In this document: piece after piece, positions 59,433 to 64,000 of the stretch
How positions within the stretch are numbered: position 1 is the stretch's first letter
Layout of the letters: each line of letters opens with the position of its first letter
DNA from: Hymenobacter fodinae
GTDB lineage: Bacteria; Bacteroidota; Bacteroidia; Cytophagales; Hymenobacteraceae
NCBI RefSeq assembly: GCF_004745825.1
Contig: NZ_SRLA01000003.1
Coordinates: 62,001-126,000, forward strand
Direction: 5' to 3'
DNA length: 64,000 nucleotides
Notes under the pieces: model-generated
What the model was told of the DNA's origin: nothing
The model's database searches: none
The model's input: the letters and a program-made list of their open reading frames with translations, nothing else
Program-made: the position numbers and the translations under genes

Positions 59433-61217
59433 ATGCCTAAAAACACTATTCACCGGTTGTTAAGTCCGTTGTTGCTGTGGCGCTTGCGTCATCTCAACGA
59501 CCGGGTGTACCTTATCTTGGTGAGTGTTTTGGTGGGTGTGTTTGCCGGGTTGGCGGCCGTACTGCTCAAAACCTCCGTGCATGACGCGCAGCACCGGCTC
59601 TATGCCTGGGTGCCGGAGCAGTATCGGGTGTTTGCCTTGTCGTTGTATCCTATCATTGGGGTGGCGCTTACCGTCCTATTCACCCGTTATTTTTTGGGTG
59701 GCAACTTGGGGCGCGGTATCGGCCCCATTATCTATAATATTGCCCGGCAAGGCAGCATTGTGCCGCGTAGCAAGCTCTACTCCCAGGTGGTTTCATCTTT
59801 TCTGACCGTGACGTTTGGGGGCTCGGCGGGTCTGGAGGCTCCAATTTCCGTAACGGGCTCGGCCATTGGCTCCAACACGGCTCGGGTACTACGCATAGGA
59901 CGCCGGGAGCGGCGCCTTCTCACGGGCTGCGGAGCGGCGGCGGGCGTAGCGGCCATCTTTAACTCGCCCATTGCCGGGGTGCTGTTTGCCGTTGAAGTTA
60001 TTCTCTCGGAGCTCTCAGCGGCGTATTTCGTGCCCTTGCTTATTTCCTCGGCTACTGCCACGGTGGTATCGAAGGCGCTCTATGCAGGTCAGCCCTTCGT
60101 GCTGATTACCACCAGCTGGCCCGTAGATGCCGTGCCTTTTTACCTGATGCTGGCGGGCTTCACGGCTCTGCTGTCTGTATACATGATTCGGGTGTACTTC
60201 TGGGCCGATAAGTTGTTTGAGCGCTGGCGCGGCACCTACCGTAAAGTATTGGTGGGTGGGCTCAGCCTAGGCCTGTTAGTCTTTATCTTTCCGCCCCTCT
60301 ACGGTGAGGGCTACAACATTGTGCAACTGCTTCTAGGTGGCCACGCCGAACAGCTCGTGGATGGCTCCCTGTTTGCCGTGTATCGCGATGATAGCGTAGG
60401 CCTGCTGCTGCTTGTGGCGGTGGGTAGTATGCTGCTGAAGGTAGTGGCTACCACCATTACTATTGGCTCTGGGGGCAACGGGGGTATGTTTGGCTCTTCT
60501 CTGTTTGCGGGGGCGCTCATGGGTTTCATTTTTGCCCGCCTCATCAACCTGAGTGGCATCTACCCTATTTCAGAGGTGCACTTCATTGTGCTGGGTATGG
60601 CCGGCACGCTGGCCGGCGTAGTGCACGCGCCGCTTACCGGCATCTTCCTGATTGCGGAAATTACGGGCGGCTACGCCCTCTTTGTGCCCCTGATGGTGGT
60701 TACCTCAGGTTCCTACCTTATTACTCGCTACTTCGAGCCTTACTCGGTGTACACCCGCAAGCTGGTGCAGCGCGGAGTATACGTGCACCACGACCGTGAC
60801 CGAGGCCTCCTGGCTCAGTTAGATCTGCATCAGCTAGTTCAAACTGATTTTATGACGGTGCACCCCAACGACACGCTGGGCGAATTGGTAACCACGTTTC
60901 GGCATGCCACGCGCAACCTGTTTCCGGTGGTGGATGAAGAGGGGCACCTGCATGGCGTGATTAGTCTCGATACCGTTCGGGATGCCCTGTTTGACGATGA
61001 GCACTACAACACGACCCGCGTGCGCGACCTGATGACCGAGCCTCCCGCGACCGTCCGCCCCGATGACTCTATCCAGGACACGCTGCGCTGCATGGAAGAA
61101 CTTGGCGCCTGGGCTCTTCCCGTCATTGGCACGGATGAGCGGTATCAGGGTTTCATCCTCAAATCCAGCATCTTGGCCAGCTACCGTCGCCAGCTCATCC
61201 GAGAAAGCGAAAGTTGA
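59433..61217 (+). CDS. ClC-family chloride channel/antiporter with CBS domains
   Basis: 594 residues from ATG 59433. The ClC core has FGGSAGLEAPISVTGSAIGS (selectivity region with the gating Glu), GCGAAAGVAAIFNSPIAGVL and GSGGNGGMFGSSLFAGA. Residues about 470-590 are two CBS domains (FMTVHPNDTLGELVTTF and LMTEPPATVRPDDSI) that usually sense nucleotides. The gating Glu suggests H+/Cl- exchange rather than a channel, but this is inferred. Ends three bases before the convergent antiporter gene. Confidence 0.92.
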   Translation: MPKNTIHRLLSPLLLWRLRHLNDRVYLILVSVLVGVFAGLAAVLLKTSVHDAQHRLYAWVPEQYRVFALSLYPIIGVALTVLFTRYFLGGNLGRGIGPIIYNIARQGSIVPRSKLYSQVVSSFLTVTFGGSAGLEAPISVTGSAIGSNTARVLRIGRRERRLLTGCGAAAGVAAIFNSPIAGVLFAVEVILSELSAAYFVPLLISSATATVVSKALYAGQPFVLITTSWPVDAVPFYLMLAGFTALLSVYMIRVYFWADKLFERWRGTYRKVLVGGLSLGLLVFIFPPLYGEGYNIVQLLLGGHAEQLVDGSLFAVYRDDSVGLLLLVAVGSMLLKVVATTITIGSGGNGGMFGSSLFAGALMGFIFARLINLSGIYPISEVHFIVLGMAGTLAGVVHAPLTGIFLIAEITGGYALFVPLMVVTSGSYLITRYFEPYSVYTRKLVQRGVYVHHDRDRGLLAQLDLHQLVQTDFMTVHPNDTLGELVTTFRHATRNLFPVVDEEGHLHGVISLDTVRDALFDDEHYNTTRVRDLMTEPPATVRPDDSIQDTLRCMEELGAWALPVIGTDERYQGFILKSSILASYRRQLIRESES

Positions 61218-61220
61218 TTC

Positions 61221-62411
61221 TTAATACTCCCCAATCTCAGGCTCTTTCGCCGCGAGCAGCAGTCCGCACATCATGAGCAGGCCGGTTAAGAGAATAACTA
61301 CGAACAGGATGTTTTCGCCTACCTCCCCAATGCGGTGCTGGGCCGGAATGCTGTAGTAAAGCAACACCGTAATCAGGCCCTTGGGGGCAATGAACAGCTC
61401 CGGAATCAGGTCGGTGCGGGCAATGTAGCGCAAGTAGAAGAACCGAATGGCCGTCAGGACCGCCACAATTAGTATCCCTTGCAGCAGCAAGGGAGCATTG
61501 ATGAGGCTGCTGAGCGTGATGCTAAACCCGAATAGCAAAAAGAAGAACGTCCGAATCAGGAAGGCCGACTCGGCAGTAATGCTGCGCAGCTGATGGGTTT
61601 CTTCCTGCAGTTGGTCGGGCCGGAACCAGCGGCGGAGCAGGGAGCCTTTCAGGAACAGCTCGGCATTGTTTACTGCTAGGCCAAACACCAGCACCAGCAA
61701 CAACGATGATAGGTGCAGCTTCTTGGAGAGGCTATACATCAGCACCAAGAAGGCCAGTATTAGAAAGAACTTCACGTGCAGTCGAATGCGGGCGAGCAGG
61801 AACGCCAACATAGCCGTGCTCAATACGGCTACTACCAGCACAGCCAGTACGTCGCGCCCAAAAGTGACCACCGACATGCCTTGGGCGAAGTTGTCTTGCA
61901 GGGCAAAGTTGAAGGCCATGATGCCCAGAATATCTGAGAACGTGCTCTCATACACAATGAACTCCTGCTTCTCGCCTACCAAGCTGGCCACGCTAGGAAT
62001 GGCAATAGCCGAGCTGATAACTGAGAGTGGCACGGCATTTACCAGGCAGGTCTGAAAGTTTACACCTAGCCACAGGTGCAGAATACTCGCAATAGCCACC
62101 GCCTGCACCACCAGAATCAGTGCCGCGGCCAAGAAGGAGCGCCGGATAAGTGGCGCTTTGTCGCGGGAGAGCTTCAAGTCTAGCGCTCCTTCCAACACAA
62201 TCATGATCAGGCCGATGACGCCAAATATTTCCAGCACTACCTTGGGAATGGGCAAGGTAAAGTCAAAGTAATCGGCGGCTTGCCGCAGGGCAATGCCCGT
62301 GAGCAGCAGCATGAGCACCGAGGGAATTTTGGTAGCTCGTGCAGCTAAGTCAAACAGGTAAGAAAGCACAATGGCTAGGCTCAGCCCAATCAGGATGGAA
62401 TAGGTACCCAT
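61221..62411 (-). CDS. Cation/proton antiporter (CPA family)
   Basis: 396 residues, about 11-12 membrane helices. IPSVLMLLLTGIALRQA at the start and LIMIVLEGALDLKLSRD, with the helix pattern SVISSAIAIPSVASLVG and STFSDILGIMAFNF, where the acidic residue of the ion site lies (Glu/Ser-Asp). No C-terminal TrkA domain, so it is shorter than KefB. Sodium or potassium exchange for protons is expected. Confidence 0.88.
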   Translation of the reverse strand: MGTYSILIGLSLAIVLSYLFDLAARATKIPSVLMLLLTGIALRQAADYFDFTLPIPKVVLEIFGVIGLIMIVLEGALDLKLSRDKAPLIRRSFLAAALILVVQAVAIASILHLWLGVNFQTCLVNAVPLSVISSAIAIPSVASLVGEKQEFIVYESTFSDILGIMAFNFALQDNFAQGMSVVTFGRDVLAVLVVAVLSTAMLAFLLARIRLHVKFFLILAFLVLMYSLSKKLHLSSLLLVLVFGLAVNNAELFLKGSLLRRWFRPDQLQEETHQLRSITAESAFLIRTFFFLLFGFSITLSSLINAPLLLQGILIVAVLTAIRFFYLRYIARTDLIPELFIAPKGLITVLLYYSIPAQHRIGEVGENILFVVILLTGLLMMCGLLLAAKEPEIGEY

Positions 62412-62498
62412 GCAGCTCAGTAACGGATCAGTGGCTCAACTATACGCAAGAAGTAGGGTTTCGACTGGCCTAGCTCTGATTGTGGCGGGCTTCTGGCC

Positions 62499-62506
62499 TA
62501 CCTTTG
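62499..62506 (+). promoter_or_regulatory. -7 box of the second flavoprotein gene
   Basis: TACCTTTG, ending four bases (CCAG) before the ATG at 62511, the same spacing as in the paralog at 42198. Confidence 0.65.
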
Positions 62507-62510
62507 CCAG

Positions 62511-63761
62511 ATGCAGAACCCCTCTGATTCTGATGCCCTGATTGCGGTAATTGGCGGCGGGCCGGCCGGCTTACTGGCCGCGCAACGCCTGGCCGAGGCT
62601 GGGCACCGCGTGGTGGTATATGAGGCCCAAGCCACCGTGGGCCGCAAGTTTTTGGTAGCTGGCCACGGCGGCTTCAACCTGACCAACGCCGAGCCCCTCC
62701 CAGACTTTGCGGCCCGGTATGCCTCACATAGTAGGCGCTTTCAGCAGCTGCTAGGCCACTTCTCGCCCGCCGATTTGCGCCAGTGGACTACCGACTTAGG
62801 CATTGCCACCTACGTGGGCACCAGTGGCCGGGTATTTCCAATGGCTGAGCACAAGCCTGCACAACTGCTTCGGGCCTGGGTGGCTCGCTTAGGACAGCTG
62901 GGAGTTGAAATCCGGACGCGGCACCGGTGGTTGGGTTTTGCGGGGGCCACTGGCCTACGCATCCAAGATGAAACAACCGGCGACGAAATTACCATTCATC
63001 CGGCAGCTACGGTGCTAGCTTTGGGTGGCGCCAGTTGGAGCAAAACGGGCTCCGATGGTCGCTGGACCACTGCCCTGGCACAAATAGGCGTGCAGTGCAT
63101 CCCGTTTCAGCCTTCTAACTGCGGAGCTGAAATAGCATGGTCGGCATTTTTCCGGGAGAAGGTGCAGCGCACTCCGCTTAAAAATATTGCCCTCTCCTGT
63201 GGCCCGCATACAGTGCGAGGAGAACTTATGCTCACGGAGTATGGGATAGAAGGCACGCCAGTGTATGCACTCACGCCGTTCATTCGGGAGGCGCTAGGCC
63301 AGTCTCCCACGGCCCAGCTTTTGCTCAACCTAAAGCCTGACCTAGCCCCAGCAGCCCTGCAGGAACGGTTAGCACAACGCCGAAGTGGCACCTCTTGGGC
63401 TTCTTTCCTCGCCAGCACGCTGCGCTTGGGCCCACCCATCCCAACGCTACTGCGGGAAGTGGGCCCGCCTGCGTTACCGCCGGAGCCCACCGAGCTAGGC
63501 CACTTGCTGACCCACTTGCCCTTGCCGGTTAGTGGCCTACGCCCCTTGGAAGAGGCTATCAGCACGGCGGGTGGCGTAGCGTGGTCGGAAGTAGATGAGC
63601 ACCTGATGTTACAGCGGCGGCCCGGCACCTTCGTGGCCGGAGAAATGCTTGACTGGGAAGCGCCTACCGGTGGCTATCTGCTGCAAGGTTGCTTTAGCAC
63701 AGGTGCCTGGGCGGCGCACGGGGTAACCCGTTGGCTGCAGGACTATAGGAATACTGCGTGA
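62511..63761 (+). CDS. FAD-dependent oxidoreductase, TIGR03862/HI0933 clan
   Basis: 416 residues. FAD loop IGGGPAGLLAAQRLAEAGH, then VGRKFLVAGHGGFNLTNAE, FPMAEHKPAQLLRAW, LALGGASWSKTGSDG, and the C-terminal AGEMLDWEAPTGGYLLQGCF that closes the FAD site. It is a distinct subgroup (long substrate domain) from the paralog at 42198. Substrate unknown. Cytoplasmic, monocistronic. Confidence 0.88.
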   Translation: MQNPSDSDALIAVIGGGPAGLLAAQRLAEAGHRVVVYEAQATVGRKFLVAGHGGFNLTNAEPLPDFAARYASHSRRFQQLLGHFSPADLRQWTTDLGIATYVGTSGRVFPMAEHKPAQLLRAWVARLGQLGVEIRTRHRWLGFAGATGLRIQDETTGDEITIHPAATVLALGGASWSKTGSDGRWTTALAQIGVQCIPFQPSNCGAEIAWSAFFREKVQRTPLKNIALSCGPHTVRGELMLTEYGIEGTPVYALTPFIREALGQSPTAQLLLNLKPDLAPAALQERLAQRRSGTSWASFLASTLRLGPPIPTLLREVGPPALPPEPTELGHLLTHLPLPVSGLRPLEEAISTAGGVAWSEVDEHLMLQRRPGTFVAGEMLDWEAPTGGYLLQGCFSTGAWAAHGVTRWLQDYRNTA

Positions 63762-63772
63762 CTCTAGTCTTA

Positions 63773-64000
63773 TCAGACGTCTCGTTCGCGCACTTTCTCG
63801 GCTTCTTCCGCGGCGGCCAGAATGGCTTTGGCCTCATCTAGCAGGCGTTGGCCGTGGTTGAGGTGGTAACGCAGCACCAAAGCAAACAGCAAGCAGAAGG
63901 AAATCAGCGGCAGTGCCCACCCCAGCGCAAACCACAGCCAAAACGACCGGCCATAGCTTTGAGCGCAGTGGGCCGTAGTGAAAGCCAGCACCGCCAACCC
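63773..64000 (-). CDS. Small membrane protein, N-terminus outside the window
   Basis: An open minus-strand frame ends at TGA 63773 and runs to the edge; a TTG at 63997 could start it but the frame may extend further. It has two hydrophobic segments (FWLWFALGWALPLISFCLLF and the partial one before it), then a charged helix (LLDEAKAILAAAEEAEKV). Family unknown. Confidence 0.6.
   Translation of the reverse strand, partial: GLAVLAFTTAHCAQSYGRSFWLWFALGWALPLISFCLLFALVLRYHLNHGQRLLDEAKAILAAAEEAEKVRERDV

Larger units (their letters stand above)
1..64000. repeat. Dispersed heptamer CTAGGCC / GGCCTAG
   Basis: By eye I find about 75 copies of CTAGGCC or its complement, in genes and between them; uniform base composition predicts about 8, and GC-adjusted composition about 11. 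The next bases are most often AC or AG, giving CTAGGCCACT or CTAGGCCAGT. The ten-base palindrome GGCCTAGGCC occurs about 11 times (7714, 7825, 18755, 25440, 31158, 37554, 40615, 43465, 43648, 46621, 57542) where fewer than one is expected. Within genes it is often read CTA GGC CA(C), giving Leu-Gly-His, as near 6698, 42750, 62752 and 63498. The counts are manual and may be off by a few. Function unknown. Confidence 0.85.

Noticed and set aside
1..64000. CRISPR array, prophage, insertion sequence, tRNA or rRNA
   Set aside because: No regularly spaced repeats, no transposase or phage gene, and no tRNA- or rRNA-like stretch was recognised by eye.

Overview
The window reads as a chromosomal segment of a Bacteroidota bacterium, most likely the genus Hymenobacter or a close relative. 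The evidence is: a GC-rich genome with Bacteroidota-type -7 boxes (TAnnTTTG) in front of many genes; a secreted protein with a type IX secretion C-terminal sorting domain; many short lipoproteins; an S46 dipeptidyl-peptidase; DUF3127, DUF1571 and PA2169-type proteins; a Hen1 RNA methyltransferase; and the heptamer CTAGGCC/GGCCTAG about 75 times by eye, against roughly 8-11 expected. No rRNA, tRNA, CRISPR array, insertion sequence or prophage was recognised. Genes are mostly monocistronic or in pairs, and strong hairpin terminators sit between convergent genes.

Layout. 1-2.5 kb: edge-truncated secreted propeller-like gene and a secreted YD-repeat-like protein. 2.6-10.7 kb: orphan Hen1, then three exported proteins (PhoX/DUF839 lipoprotein, imelysin-like/di-heme peroxidase lipoprotein, choice-of-anchor-I T9SS cargo). 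11-18.6 kb: GH1 glycosidase, glycosyltransferase plus LpxH-like phosphoesterase, Nudix hydrolase, RhlE helicase. 18.7-20.7 kb: a nearly gene-free, AT-rich locus with a 56-residue lipoprotein, an XRE regulator and four TACAnnTGTA palindromes; this is the best candidate for an undescribed regulatory unit. 20.7-27 kb: YcbB-like L,D-transpeptidase, M1 aminopeptidase, cyanophycinase and isoaspartyl peptidase (the last two would together degrade cyanophycin or beta-aspartyl peptides). 27-32 kb: DUF3127 protein with an SSB-like tail and a 40-bp perfect inverted repeat at its stop codon, SDR, AlbA_2 protein, VOC protein, a 38-residue lysine-rich protein, DinB protein, a YdcF-family gene broken by an amber codon, and a YkvA protein. 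32-44 kb: DPP11-like peptidase, a secreted protein with a JAMM-type motif, amidohydrolase, glycosyltransferase, DUF1571, dienoyl-CoA-reductase-like SDR, epimerase-like protein and a BaiN-type flavoprotein. 44-47 kb: a cold-shock cluster (PA2169-type protein, DEAD-box helicase with an RGG tail, Csp). 47-57 kb: thioesterase and a split AddA/AddB pair with an MFS transporter and a VKOR-like protein between them. 57-64 kb: cytosine-deaminase-like enzyme, small membrane proteins, MscS channel, ClC transporter, cation/proton antiporter, a second BaiN-clan flavoprotein and an edge-truncated membrane protein.

Four genes (lipoprotein at 18942, SDR at 27992, flavoproteins at 42198 and 62511) have the -7 box ending only 4-6 nt before the start codon, which implies leaderless or nearly leaderless mRNAs. 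All functional calls come from reading the sequence and from family knowledge; no database search was run.
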